From the NCBI RefSeq assembly GCF_004768545.1, contig NZ_CP038634.1, forward strand, positions 2,108,001-2,172,000: a stretch of 64,000 nucleotides of DNA, read 5' to 3'. This DNA is from Cupriavidus oxalaticus. Lineage in GTDB: Bacteria > Pseudomonadota > Gammaproteobacteria > Burkholderiales > Burkholderiaceae. This document shows positions 8,159 to 15,707 of this stretch, in pieces. Positions within the stretch are counted from its first letter, which is position 1, and each line of letters opens with the position of its first letter. Below the pieces are notes generated by a model. That model saw only the letters and a list, made by a program, of their open reading frames with translations. It searched no databases and was not told the DNA's origin. Both the position numbers and the translations under genes were made by a program.

Positions 8159-9187
8159 ATGCAAGCGGGCATTGTCGAGGCGGGCTATGGATCGGACCCG
8201 GTCGGCCTGGTCAGCGGTTTCCTGTTCGCGCCCGGCGGGGCCATGCGCGAGATCGATTCGCGGGGCGCGGCGGCTTGGCTGCAGCAGGCGCCGCCGGCTG
8301 CCGCGCACGAGCGCTGCTTCGTCTGGCTGCATTTCAACCTGTCCCACAGCGCCTGCGAACGCTGGATGAAGGGGCACCTGGGGCTGCCGGACGAATACTT
8401 CGAGGCGCTGCGCCAGGGCTCGCGCTCGACGCGGATCGAGCGTCTGGACACCGCGCTGCTGGCCGTGGTCAACGATGTGATCTACAACTTCGGCGTCTCA
8501 TCGACGGACATTTCGACCATGTGGGCCCACGCTGACCACCGCCTGCTGGTCACGGCCCGGGCGCGGCCGCTGCGCTCGGTGGACCGGCTGCGCGAGGCGG
8601 TGCGGCACGGCGAGGCGTTCCGCTCGCCGGCGGACCTGATGGTGCACCTGCTGCGCGACCAGGCCGACGTGCTGGTGCAGATCGTGCGCGAGACCGGCGT
8701 GAACGTCGACCAGATCGAGGACCAGCTGCTGTCGCAGCGGCTGCAGGGCAACCGCGCCGATCTGGGCGCGATGCGGCGCGGCCTGGTGCGGCTGCAACGG
8801 CTGCTGGCGCCCGAGCCGGGCGCGCTGTTCCGGCTGCTGAACCGGCCGCCGGCGTGGCTGCAGGAAACCGACCTGCAGGAGCTGCGCGAATCGACCGAAG
8901 AGTTCTCGCTGGTGCTCAACGACCTTGCCGCGCTGGTCGAACGCATCAAGCTGCTGCAGGAAGAGATCGCCGCCAAGCTCAACGAGCAGACCAACCGCAC
9001 GCTGTTCACGCTGACGCTGGTGACCGTGCTGGCGCTGCCGATCAATATCGTGGCCGGCTTCTTTGGCATGAACGTGGGCGGCATCCCGCTGGCCGAGCAT
9101 CCGCACGGCTTCTGGGTGCTGGTGGCACTGGTGGCCAGCTTCACTGTGCTGGCGGGGCGCTGGGCGTTTCGCAAGCAGGCAGGTTAG
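8159..9187 (+). CDS. CorA/ZntB-type divalent cation transporter, 342 aa
   Basis: An inner-membrane cation transporter of the CorA superfamily. A long soluble N-terminal region (residues 1-270) ends in the coiled stalk helix (EEFSLVLNDLAALVERIKLL). Two C-terminal membrane helices follow, the first closed by the pore signature GMNVGG near residue 303 and the second reading GFWVLVALVASFTVLAG. The signature is GMNVGG, as in ZntB-like members, where plain CorA proteins usually have GMNF; this hints at zinc or broad specificity, but the ion is unproven. The ATG at 8159 was chosen for AAGGGAG upstream; an earlier in-frame start at 8108 lacks one. Its last 47 bases overlap the convergent epimerase-like gene. 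Confidence 0.85.
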   Translation: MQAGIVEAGYGSDPVGLVSGFLFAPGGAMREIDSRGAAAWLQQAPPAAAHERCFVWLHFNLSHSACERWMKGHLGLPDEYFEALRQGSRSTRIERLDTALLAVVNDVIYNFGVSSTDISTMWAHADHRLLVTARARPLRSVDRLREAVRHGEAFRSPADLMVHLLRDQADVLVQIVRETGVNVDQIEDQLLSQRLQGNRADLGAMRRGLVRLQRLLAPEPGALFRLLNRPPAWLQETDLQELRESTEEFSLVLNDLAALVERIKLLQEEIAAKLNEQTNRTLFTLTLVTVLALPINIVAGFFGMNVGGIPLAEHPHGFWVLVALVASFTVLAGRWAFRKQAG

Positions 9188-10160
9188 CGACGTTGGCGAG
9201 GTTGGCGGCGTGCCGGCCAGGCTGGCATGCCGCCAGCGTCTGCCGGATGCCCTCGGCGTAGGGCGTCTTGCGGATCGGCCCGATCAGCCGCTGCAGCGCG
9301 GCATCGTCCAGGATCAGCGGATCGGTCATCAGGTAGTGCATCTCGACCAGTTCGCGCATGAACGGGTTGAACAGCCCGAGCAGGCGCAGCATGCCCTTGC
9401 CGGCGATGCGCAGCCTGAGCCGGCGGCCGGTCTGCCTTTCCATCTCCAATACCAGTTCGCGCTGTGTCGTGGCGCCGGCGCCGGCCAGGTGCCAGATCCT
9501 GCCGAAGGCCGCGGGCGTATCCGCCAGCCGCGCCACCACCGGCCCCACGTCCGGCACATAGACGAACTCGTGCGGCGCATCGATCGGCCCGATCATGTCC
9601 GCGGTGCCGCCGGATACGGCAGCCTGCGCGGCGCGGTGCAGCAGGCTGGCCTGCACGCCCGGGCCGTAGAAGTCGGGCAGCCGCAGCACCGTGGCGCGGA
9701 TGCGCCCGGCGGCGTCGGCCTGCATCAGCAGGTCTTCCTGCGCCTTGCGCATGCGGCCCTTGAAGGTATGCGGCGCGCGCGGGTGGTCCTCGCTGACCGG
9801 ATTGCCGCCCTGGACGCGTCCGTAGGGGTAGACGGTGCCGATCAGGATGAATTGCCTGACGCCCGCTGCGAGCGCGCCATCCAGTGTCTTGCGCAGCAGT
9901 TCCGGGTGCAGGTCGAAGCGCCAGTAGTCGACGCCGACCATGCAGACCAGCGTGTCGATGCCGCTCGCCGCGGCCTGGACGGAGGCCGGCGAATCGGGGT
10001 CCCACGCGACGATCTCGGCGAGCGGGTCGGCCCCGAAGGCCTGGTGGAGGCGCGCCGCATCGCGGCCGACTACGCGATACGGCTCGCCCCGGCCTGCCAG
10101 TGCGGCGGCGATGCTGTGGCCAATGGCGCCGGCGGCGCCAAACAGCGCGATCCTGGACAT
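9141..10160 (-). CDS. NAD(P)-binding epimerase/dehydratase-like protein (extended SDR), 339 aa
   Basis: The N-terminus is a Rossmann dinucleotide-binding loop (ALFGAAGAIGHSIAAAL, GxxGxxG at residues 8-14). It is followed by GTVYPYGRVQGGNPVSEDHP and VLRLPDFYGPGVQ, typical of NAD-dependent epimerase/dehydratase family proteins. The usual YxxxK catalytic pair is not obvious (only TVYPYG), so it may be an atypical SDR acting as an oxidoreductase or NADP sensor. The ATG at 10160 is preceded by AAGGAGA. It is divergent from a LysR gene at 10275, its likely regulator. The C-terminal tail (HAANLANVANLPACETPS) reads through the end of the convergent CorA-type gene and looks like a late extension. Confidence 0.8.
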   Translation of the reverse strand: MSRIALFGAAGAIGHSIAAALAGRGEPYRVVGRDAARLHQAFGADPLAEIVAWDPDSPASVQAAASGIDTLVCMVGVDYWRFDLHPELLRKTLDGALAAGVRQFILIGTVYPYGRVQGGNPVSEDHPRAPHTFKGRMRKAQEDLLMQADAAGRIRATVLRLPDFYGPGVQASLLHRAAQAAVSGGTADMIGPIDAPHEFVYVPDVGPVVARLADTPAAFGRIWHLAGAGATTQRELVLEMERQTGRRLRLRIAGKGMLRLLGLFNPFMRELVEMHYLMTDPLILDDAALQRLIGPIRKTPYAEGIRQTLAACQPGRHAANLANVANLPACETPSAPPAQ

Positions 10161-10274
10161 GGGATTCTCCTTGGCATGGGTGCTGTCGTGGTCTGATGCA
10201 GGCCAGTTTGCGGGCATCTCGGCAAAAAGAAAATTGCCTATAATCGGCTGGTTGCTAAACAAAAATGCATAGGC

Positions 10275-11180
10275 ATGGCCGGCGAACCGAACTGGGAGTG
10301 GTACCGCACCTTCCTCCACGTGCTGGAAACCGGCTCGCTGTCGGCTGCCGGCCGCGCCATGGGCCTGACGCAGCCGACCGTCGGCCGCCATATCGACAGT
10401 CTTGAGGCCGCGCTGGGCCTGAAGCTCTTCACGCGCTCCTTCGACGGCTTCGCCCCGACCGACGCCGCACACACGCTGCGGCCCTATGCCGCCGGACTCG
10501 CCGCCACGGCCGCGGCCATGCGGCGCGCGGCCAGCGGGCACGGCGCCGGCGTGCGCGGCACGGTGCGGCTGTCGGCGAGCGAGGTCGTCGGCGTCGAAGT
10601 GCTGCCGCCGATCCTGGCCGCACTGCGCGAAGCCCACCCGGCGCTGGAGATCGAACTGGTGCTGTCGAACCGCGTCGACGACCTGCTGCATCGCGAAGCC
10701 GATATCGCCGTGCGCATGTTCCGGCCCGAGCAGGATGCGCTCGTGGCCCAGCGCGTCGGCGGCATCGAACTGGGGCTGCATGCGCATGAGCGCTACCTGG
10801 CCGCGCACGGCGTGCCGCAGTCGCTGGAGGAACTGCCGGGGTTTGCCATGATCGGCTTCGACCGGGAGACGCTGTTCATCCGCCGCTTGCTGGAGCGCTT
10901 TCCGGCGTTCTCGCGCCAGCGCCTGGCCTTTCGCGCCGACAGCGACCTGGCCCAGCTGGGCGCGATCCGCGCCGGGTTCGGCATCGGCGTGTGCCATGCC
11001 GCGCTCGCGGGCCGCGACCCGGGGCTGGTCAGGGTGTTGCGCAGCGAGTTTTCGGTGGCGATGGATACCTGGGTAGCGATGCACGAGGACTTGCGCGGCA
11101 GCGCGCGCTGCGCGGTGACGTTTGCCGCGCTGGTCGCAGGACTTCGCGACTACGCCGGAACGGCGACGATGGGGCCTTAG
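10275..11180 (+). CDS. LysR-family transcriptional regulator
   Basis: A 301-residue LysR regulator. The helix-turn-helix lies within residues 5-65 (WYRTFLHVLETGSLSAAGRA, LTQPTVGRHIDSLEAALG), and the effector domain runs from about 90 (VRGTVRLSASEVVGVEVLPP). It is divergent from the epimerase-like gene with a 114-bp gap containing the widely spaced inverted repeat TGCCTAT / ATAGGCA (10231-10273). The second arm of that repeat abuts this gene's start codon, so autorepression is plausible. The target is inferred to be the divergent gene. Confidence 0.85.
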   Translation: MAGEPNWEWYRTFLHVLETGSLSAAGRAMGLTQPTVGRHIDSLEAALGLKLFTRSFDGFAPTDAAHTLRPYAAGLAATAAAMRRAASGHGAGVRGTVRLSASEVVGVEVLPPILAALREAHPALEIELVLSNRVDDLLHREADIAVRMFRPEQDALVAQRVGGIELGLHAHERYLAAHGVPQSLEELPGFAMIGFDRETLFIRRLLERFPAFSRQRLAFRADSDLAQLGAIRAGFGIGVCHAALAGRDPGLVRVLRSEFSVAMDTWVAMHEDLRGSARCAVTFAALVAGLRDYAGTATMGP

Positions 11181-11187
11181 TCCGGCA

Positions 11188-12375
11188 TCACGCCGGTGGC
11201 CTTGCTACCTGAGCGCGCGTGGCGAGATAGGGCAGGTTTGCCGCGACGAAGAACGCCAGCAGCAGCGCCCCCGCGCTCCATGCGAGCGCCGGCATCCACG
11301 GCATCAGGCTGGCCAGTATCGCGCCCTTGGCGGCGCCGGAGGCCACCGCGGCGATGCGCAGGAAAGCGGCGATGGCCAGCACGGCAAACACCAGTCCGGT
11401 GAGCCTGCCTTCGCGGCCCACACGCCCGGCATCGAGCGCGGCATTGGCCGCCGCGCCAAACATGATTCCCCACATGCCGCCGGCCAGGCATTGCGCGGCC
11501 AGCACCGCCTGCAGCGAAGCGGCGGCAATGAACCCGGACAAGGCCAGCGCGCCCAGCACCGACGCGGCGAGCAGCAGCACGCAGGCGGGAAAGCGCCGCA
11601 GCCATGGTGTCTCGGGCAGCAGCACGCACAGCGCGAAGCCGATCCAGAACGCCGGCATCACCCGCACCAGCTCGGCGCTGGCAACGAAGCGAAGGTAGGC
11701 CGGTCCGGAGTTGATCGCGGTGTGGACCTGGAAGCCCAGCGCGAGCAGCCAGACCGCCGCGAACAGCAGCCACAGGCGCCGCGGGCCGGCACTGGCAATC
11801 GGCGCCGCGTCAGCCCGTTGGCTTGCCGGCGGCAATTCAACCCAGCGCAGCGCGACCACGGCCACCACCAGTGCCGCGCTGGCCGCGGCAAAGGGGATCA
11901 ACGGCGAAGCCTCGCGCAGCCGCGCCGTCAGCACCGGTGCCACCGCGCCGGCCAGGCCGATGCCGAGCAGCGACGCCAACACCAGGAACGACGAAGCCGA
12001 TCCCTGCAGCCGCCGCGCGATGATCACCATGGGCGGCGCGCGCAGGGCCGAAGAGGTGGCGGCCCACAACGCGGTCAGGGCAAGCAGCAGCACCGGCGAG
12101 GAAGCCGAAGGCAGCAGCACGAACGCCAGCGCGGAAACCACCGACAGCGCCAGGATCCAGCCGCCGAGCCGGCGCATGCCGTTGGCGACACGGTCGGCGG
12201 CGATGCCCAGCGCCAGGTCCATGGCTACGAAGATCACCTGGTCCATCACCAGGATCCACGCAACCTGCGCGCGCGGGATGCCTGCCTGCGTGGCGAGCTG
12301 CGGCAGGAACGCCACGTAGAGGGTCCACGTGACCGCCAGCAGGAACTGCACGGAGCAGAAGATCAATGCGCGCAT
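11188..12375 (-). CDS. MFS transporter, 395 aa
   Basis: An inner-membrane carrier with about 12 predicted helices and no soluble domain. The N-terminus MRALIFCSVQFLLAVTWTLY goes straight into helix 1. Loop 2-3 reads MDLALGIAADRVANGMRRLG, the usual MFS A-type motif with an Asp/Arg pair. The second half begins after a charged loop near residue 190 (PPASQRADAAPIASAG). The substrate cannot be read from the sequence; the subgroup resembles uncharacterised beta-proteobacterial drug or metabolite exporters. The start at 12375 was chosen because it opens helix 1; a longer in-frame reading adds only low-complexity Arg/Pro sequence. It is the last gene of a same-strand run ohr, ohrR, rof-like, MFS. Confidence 0.8.
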   Translation of the reverse strand: MRALIFCSVQFLLAVTWTLYVAFLPQLATQAGIPRAQVAWILVMDQVIFVAMDLALGIAADRVANGMRRLGGWILALSVVSALAFVLLPSASSPVLLLALTALWAATSSALRAPPMVIIARRLQGSASSFLVLASLLGIGLAGAVAPVLTARLREASPLIPFAAASAALVVAVVALRWVELPPASQRADAAPIASAGPRRLWLLFAAVWLLALGFQVHTAINSGPAYLRFVASAELVRVMPAFWIGFALCVLLPETPWLRRFPACVLLLAASVLGALALSGFIAAASLQAVLAAQCLAGGMWGIMFGAAANAALDAGRVGREGRLTGLVFAVLAIAAFLRIAAVASGAAKGAILASLMPWMPALAWSAGALLLAFFVAANLPYLATRAQVARPPA

Positions 12376-12457
12376 GCGGCCCACCTTGCCCGGTGTATTC
12401 CCTGGAAGGATAGGGCAAGGACGGGGGTAAAGCCGGGGGTAGGGCCGGGAGCGGGGC

Positions 12458-12709
12458 TCAGTAGTCGCGGAGCTTCTCGCCGTTGACCTCGACGAGCTGG
12501 TCCAGCCGCAGCGCCTCGCCCGTGCCGAGCGAGACAAACTCCACCCGCTCGCGGCTGAAGATATCGGTGATCGTCGCCGTCACTTGCCGCGCCGCGCCAT
12601 CCTGGTCGCGATAGCGGATCACGGCGGGCCGGCGCACGGTGGCCAGCGCTTCGAGCAGGTCGTGGAATTCGCAGCTGATCGGGCTGTACGGGGTGGATGC
12701 CTGGTTCAT
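12458..12709 (-). CDS. Rof/YaeO-like Rho-binding antiterminator, 83 aa
   Basis: A small Sm-fold-like protein resembling Rof (YaeO), which binds Rho and inhibits Rho-dependent termination. Recognisable features are the N-terminal PYSPISCEFHDLLEALAT (YaeO: PINCDDYDNLELAC), the strand pattern VRRPAVIRYRDQDGAARQVTA and the closing EALRLDQLVEV (YaeO: RELRLDKI). The length matches the family. It lies 37 bases after ohrR on the same strand and 82 bases before the MFS gene. If the assignment holds, a Rho regulator is co-transcribed with the organic-peroxide response, which would be unusual. Confidence 0.65.
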   Translation of the reverse strand: MNQASTPYSPISCEFHDLLEALATVRRPAVIRYRDQDGAARQVTATITDIFSRERVEFVSLGTGEALRLDQLVEVNGEKLRDY

Positions 12710-12746
12710 GTCAGTAGCTCGTAATGCAGGGCGGTGGCCGGCGCCT

Positions 12747-13208
12747 TCAGTCGCCGGACCTGACCGACCGGATCAGGTTGTTGCGCAGCGTCGCCACCGC
12801 CTTCTGCAGGCGTGCGAATTCGTCCGGCGCCAGGCCGGTGGCTTCGGCCAGGCTGCCTTCGAGGCGCTTTTCGCGCAGGCGGCGGCCAGTGCGGGTCAGG
12901 CTGACCCGCACCTGGCGCTCGTCCTCGGGATCGCGCTGCCGTTCCACGTATCCCATGGCTTCGAGCTTCTTCAGGATCGGCGTCAGCGTGTTCGATTCCA
13001 GGAAAAGCTTCTCGCCCAGGCTGCCCACGGTCTGGTTGTCTTCCTCCCACAACGCCACGATGGTGATGTATTGCGTGTAGGTCAGCCCCAGTTGTTCGAG
13101 GACGGGCTTGTACGCCTTGCCGAACGCCAGGTTGGCGGAATAGACGGCGAAGCAGAGGAAATCGGACAGCTTGGGGTCCGCGGCGGCGGCCTTGTCGGTG
13201 GCTTTCAT
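12747..13208 (-). CDS. ohrR: OhrR, MarR-family organic hydroperoxide repressor
   Basis: A 153-residue MarR-type repressor that senses organic hydroperoxides by cysteine oxidation. The reactive Cys19 sits in the diagnostic context DFLCFAVYSAN, and the winged helix lies at about residues 60-115 (VGSLGEKLFLESNTLTPILK). Cys19 is the only cysteine in the protein. It should therefore be a one-Cys OhrR (Bacillus subtilis type, needing a small thiol) and not the two-Cys Xanthomonas type. It lies downstream of ohr on the same strand. Its own leader at 13251-13280 carries degenerate copies of the palindrome found twice before ohr, which predicts autoregulation. Confidence 0.9.
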   Translation of the reverse strand: MKATDKAAAADPKLSDFLCFAVYSANLAFGKAYKPVLEQLGLTYTQYITIVALWEEDNQTVGSLGEKLFLESNTLTPILKKLEAMGYVERQRDPEDERQVRVSLTRTGRRLREKRLEGSLAEATGLAPDEFARLQKAVATLRNNLIRSVRSGD

Positions 13209-13250
13209 GGTCTGGCTCCCGTGTCTGGATGACGCTGCGGGAAATTATAG

Positions 13251-13280
13251 GTCGTATGCGATTGTATCGGGGATGCGATA
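13251..13280. promoter_or_regulatory. Degenerate OhrR-type operators in front of ohrR
   Basis: GTCGTATGCGAT at 13251-13262 matches the perfect ohr palindrome ATCGCATGCGAT at 10 of 12 bases. It is followed by TATCGGGGATGCGATA (13265-13280), another imperfect inverted repeat of the same family. Both lie within 75 bases upstream of the ohrR start and probably allow self-repression. Confidence 0.6.
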
Positions 13281-13300
13281 ACCGGATGCGACCCATGGGC

Positions 13301-13331
13301 CCCGGTCCGTGCCTTTTAGGCACGGACCGGG
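13301..13331 (-). terminator. Strong hairpin between ohr and ohrR
   Basis: A perfect 13-bp stem (left arm CCCGGTCCGTGCC) with loop TTTTA, placed 13 bases after the ohr stop codon. There is no T-run after the stem on either strand, so it may attenuate or stabilise the 3' end of the ohr message and need not be a classic intrinsic terminator. Confidence 0.55.
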
Positions 13332-13344
13332 CCGCGCGGCTGCG

Positions 13345-13800
13345 TCAGCCGGTGATGACGTTGATCGCCACGTCGATGTTGCCGCGCGTGGCCTTGGAGT
13401 ACGGGCAGATTTCGTCAGCGGCATGGGCCACCGCCGTCGCCACGTCATGCGGCACGCCGGGCATGCGCACGTTCAGGCGGGCCTGCAGCAGGTACTCGCG
13501 GCCGGTCTGGCCCAGGTCCACCTCGATCTCGACGGCCAGGTCGGACGGCAGGGTCAGCTTGTGCGTCTTGGCCGCCAGGCCTACCGCGCTGATGTAGCAC
13601 GCCGACCACGCGGCCGCGAACAGGCGCTCGGCGGTGGGATGCGCATCGCTGCCATCGAAGACATGGTTGGGGTTGGCTTCGCTGCCGGGCGACGACAGCC
13701 GCATGTCGACGGTGCCGTCATGCCCGCGGGGCGTGTTGCCGGCGGCGCTGAGGGTGGTGTAGGTCTTGCCGGTGGCCAGGACTTTGTCGATCTTGCTCAT
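13345..13800 (-). CDS. ohr: Organic hydroperoxide resistance protein Ohr
   Basis: A 151-residue Ohr/OsmC-fold thiol peroxidase that reduces organic (lipid) hydroperoxides in the cytoplasm. The peroxidatic Cys68 is in AAWSACYISAVG and the resolving Cys132 in DEICPYSKATRGN, both in canonical contexts, and the length is normal for the family. The ATG at 13800 has AAAGGAAG upstream. The leader contains two identical 12-bp palindromes (13849-13860 and 13911-13922) that should be OhrR sites. Together with ohrR this forms a standard organic-peroxide defence unit. Confidence 0.95.
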   Translation of the reverse strand: MSKIDKVLATGKTYTTLSAAGNTPRGHDGTVDMRLSSPGSEANPNHVFDGSDAHPTAERLFAAAWSACYISAVGLAAKTHKLTLPSDLAVEIEVDLGQTGREYLLQARLNVRMPGVPHDVATAVAHAADEICPYSKATRGNIDVAINVITG

Positions 13801-13848
13801 GGCGGGGCTTCCTTTCGGTCAGGTGGTATTTATATCTTGTGCGATTGC

Positions 13849-13922
13849 ATCGCATGCGATATGTATGGGGAAAAACAATCAGCTGTCGCTGATCTATCGC
13901 AAACGCTTCAATCGCATGCGAT
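13849..13922. promoter_or_regulatory. Twin OhrR operators upstream of ohr
   Basis: The perfect palindrome ATCGCATGCGAT occurs at 13849-13860 and again at 13911-13922, with centres 62 bp apart (about six helical turns). The first is extended on its left by GCGATTGC, a further half-site. Spacing by whole turns suggests cooperative OhrR dimers. Confidence 0.7.
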
Positions 13923-13999
13923 GGAAAGCATGATGGGATATGGACCGGCTGAAGTCAAGGAGAATTTCCACGCCACCGTGCAACTGTGCGGGAGCCGCC

Positions 14000-14911
14000 T
14001 CAGTCTTCCTCGACAAAGAACTCGATCGCCTCCTGGCCGGCATCGCCGGGTGCGGAGAACGTGATCCAGCCGTGGCCCCGCAGCGTGATCTCGTCACGGC
14101 GCAGCATCAGGCTGTCTTCGCCGTCGATGCGGACATGGGTGCCGTTGGAACTGCGGTCGATCAGCACGAAGCGGCCGCCGCGCGGCTCGACAGTCGCCTG
14201 GAAGCGCGACACCTGCCGGTCGAGGATGACGATGCTCATGGTGCTGTCGCGGCCGATGGTCAGCGGCGCCGAGGTGGCGTCCATCTCGAACAGCGTGTCG
14301 CGGTAGCGCAGCGACAGGAACAGCGAGCGGCGCGCCGCGACATCAACTGGGGCGACCAGGGTCAGCTCGGTGTTCTGCTGCCAGATCGCCTCGTACAGCT
14401 CGATCAGCTGCAGCTTGCCGCGCACCTGGATCGGATACAGCGCGCGCGTCATCTGCCGCAGCGGTGCCGATAGCTGCTCCACGGCATGCTTGCTGGTGAT
14501 GATCTGTCCGCGCGAGGCCAGCTTGACCAGCCGCGCGGCCAGGTTGACCGTGTCGCCGAACACGTCGCCGCCTTCGTCCGACAGGATCGGGCCATGGTGG
14601 AAACCGATATGGATCGACAAGGCTATGCCGGCGATCGGTGCCAGCCCGGCCACACCCTCCTGCATGTCGAGTGCGGCCTGCATCGCGTGATCGGCGGCGG
14701 GGAACAGCACCATGATTTCGTCGCCGATGGTCTTGACCACGCGCCCTTGCGCGAGCGCGGCGCGCGCCTTCATCAGCGCCAGGCATTGGCGGATGGCGGC
14801 GAGTGCCACCGCGTCGCCGGCCTTGTCGTAAAGCCGCGTGCTGTCGCAGATGTCCGCGAACATCACGGCGCCGTCGCATTGGTCGGCTGGCGAACCTGGA
14901 TCCTTTTGCAT
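14000..14911 (-). CDS. Class III adenylate/guanylate cyclase with C-terminal FHA domain
   Basis: A 303-residue signalling enzyme joining a class III nucleotide cyclase (residues about 12-180) to an FHA phosphothreonine-binding domain (about 200-290; LTIGRDSTMSIVILDRQVSRFQA, IDRSSNGTHV). The catalytic set looks intact: metal Asp20 (AVMFADICDST), Lys60 and Asp64 (VVKTIGDEIMVLF), and the transition-state pair in FGDTVNLAARL. It should therefore be active, making cAMP or cGMP, probably under control of a Ser/Thr kinase or of partner binding. No membrane segment is present. I took the ATG at 14911; a GTG at 14971 would add 20 residues, and neither has a strong ribosome binding site. No kinase gene is adjacent. 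Confidence 0.85.
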   Translation of the reverse strand: MQKDPGSPADQCDGAVMFADICDSTRLYDKAGDAVALAAIRQCLALMKARAALAQGRVVKTIGDEIMVLFPAADHAMQAALDMQEGVAGLAPIAGIALSIHIGFHHGPILSDEGGDVFGDTVNLAARLVKLASRGQIITSKHAVEQLSAPLRQMTRALYPIQVRGKLQLIELYEAIWQQNTELTLVAPVDVAARRSLFLSLRYRDTLFEMDATSAPLTIGRDSTMSIVILDRQVSRFQATVEPRGGRFVLIDRSSNGTHVRIDGEDSLMLRRDEITLRGHGWITFSAPGDAGQEAIEFFVEED

Positions 14912-15123
14912 CACCGGCGAAGTTGTCAGTTTTCCGGGCGGGCAGCGCGGGCTGCTGCGGGCACGCGCCACGTCTGCATGATAGGAATTCCACTGGCGGA
15001 TTGCTGGCCCGCACGCGCTCGCCGCCGGTGCGCAAAGCCTCAGGTGTGGCGTGGCGCCGACTAGAATGAATCAGCCTGTGTTTGTCCCTCTGTTTTGTCT
15101 CTGTATCGCGGGAGGAAGATGCC

Positions 15124-15564
15124 ATGGCGGAAATCGAGAAAGACAAGGTCGTCGGGGTGCTGAACCAGATACTGGAAGCCGAACTCGCCGGGGTTGTGCG
15201 CTATACGCACTATTCCTTCCTGGTGTTCGGCTTCGGCCGCATTCCCGTAGTGTCCTGGCTGCGCGAACAGGCCAACGAATCGTTGCTCCATGCGCAGCAG
15301 GCCGGGGAGTGGATCACCACGCTGGGCGCGTATCCCTCGCTCGGCATCGCGGCGCTGCTGGACAGCCACACCACCGACATCGGCACCATCCTGCGCGAAT
15401 CGCTGGCGACCGAGCGGCAGGCGCTGGACCTGTACCGCCAGCTGCTGACCCTGGTCGAGGGCCGCTCGGTGGCGCTGGAAGAATATGCGCGCGAGTCGAT
15501 CCAGCTGGAGGAACTGCATGCCGGCGAGGTCGACAAGATGCTGCGCAAGCCCGGACAGCCCTAG
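15124..15564 (+). CDS. Bacterioferritin-like (ferritin-like domain) protein, 146 aa
   Basis: A four-helix ferritin-like protein. Carboxylate/His ligand motifs occur in all four helices: EAELAGVVRYTHYS (about 18-31), NESLLHAQQAGEWI (52-65), ATERQALDLYRQ (97-108) and ELHAGEVDKML (about 129-139), consistent with a di-iron centre for iron oxidation and storage or for DNA protection. The ATG at 15124 follows GGAGGAAG. At 146 residues it is slightly short of classical Bfr (about 158), and no haem-ligand Met is obvious, so I keep the general name. It is a single gene, divergent from the cyclase. Confidence 0.8.
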   Translation: MAEIEKDKVVGVLNQILEAELAGVVRYTHYSFLVFGFGRIPVVSWLREQANESLLHAQQAGEWITTLGAYPSLGIAALLDSHTTDIGTILRESLATERQALDLYRQLLTLVEGRSVALEEYARESIQLEELHAGEVDKMLRKPGQP

Positions 15565-15707
15565 GTTGATGGGCGGGTTTGTGGCCCGGGTGACGAAAAG
15601 GTTGCCCGAGCCCCCGGGCTCGCCTAGACTGGATTTCGGCCGGCGCTGAGTACAAGCCTGGCGTACCGATGTGAACCTTTGCGGCTTGTACCGCGGGGAG
15701 ACGCTCG

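Noticed and set aside
11122..12486. A 454-codon plus-strand frame opposite the MFS carrier
   Set aside because: The product is Gln/Arg/His-rich with no hydrophobic pattern, while the minus strand encodes a 12-helix carrier.
15604..15625. An inverted repeat CGAGCCC/GGGCTCG considered as a terminator of the ferritin-like gene
   Set aside because: The stem is short with almost no loop, and there is no T-run after it on the plus strand.
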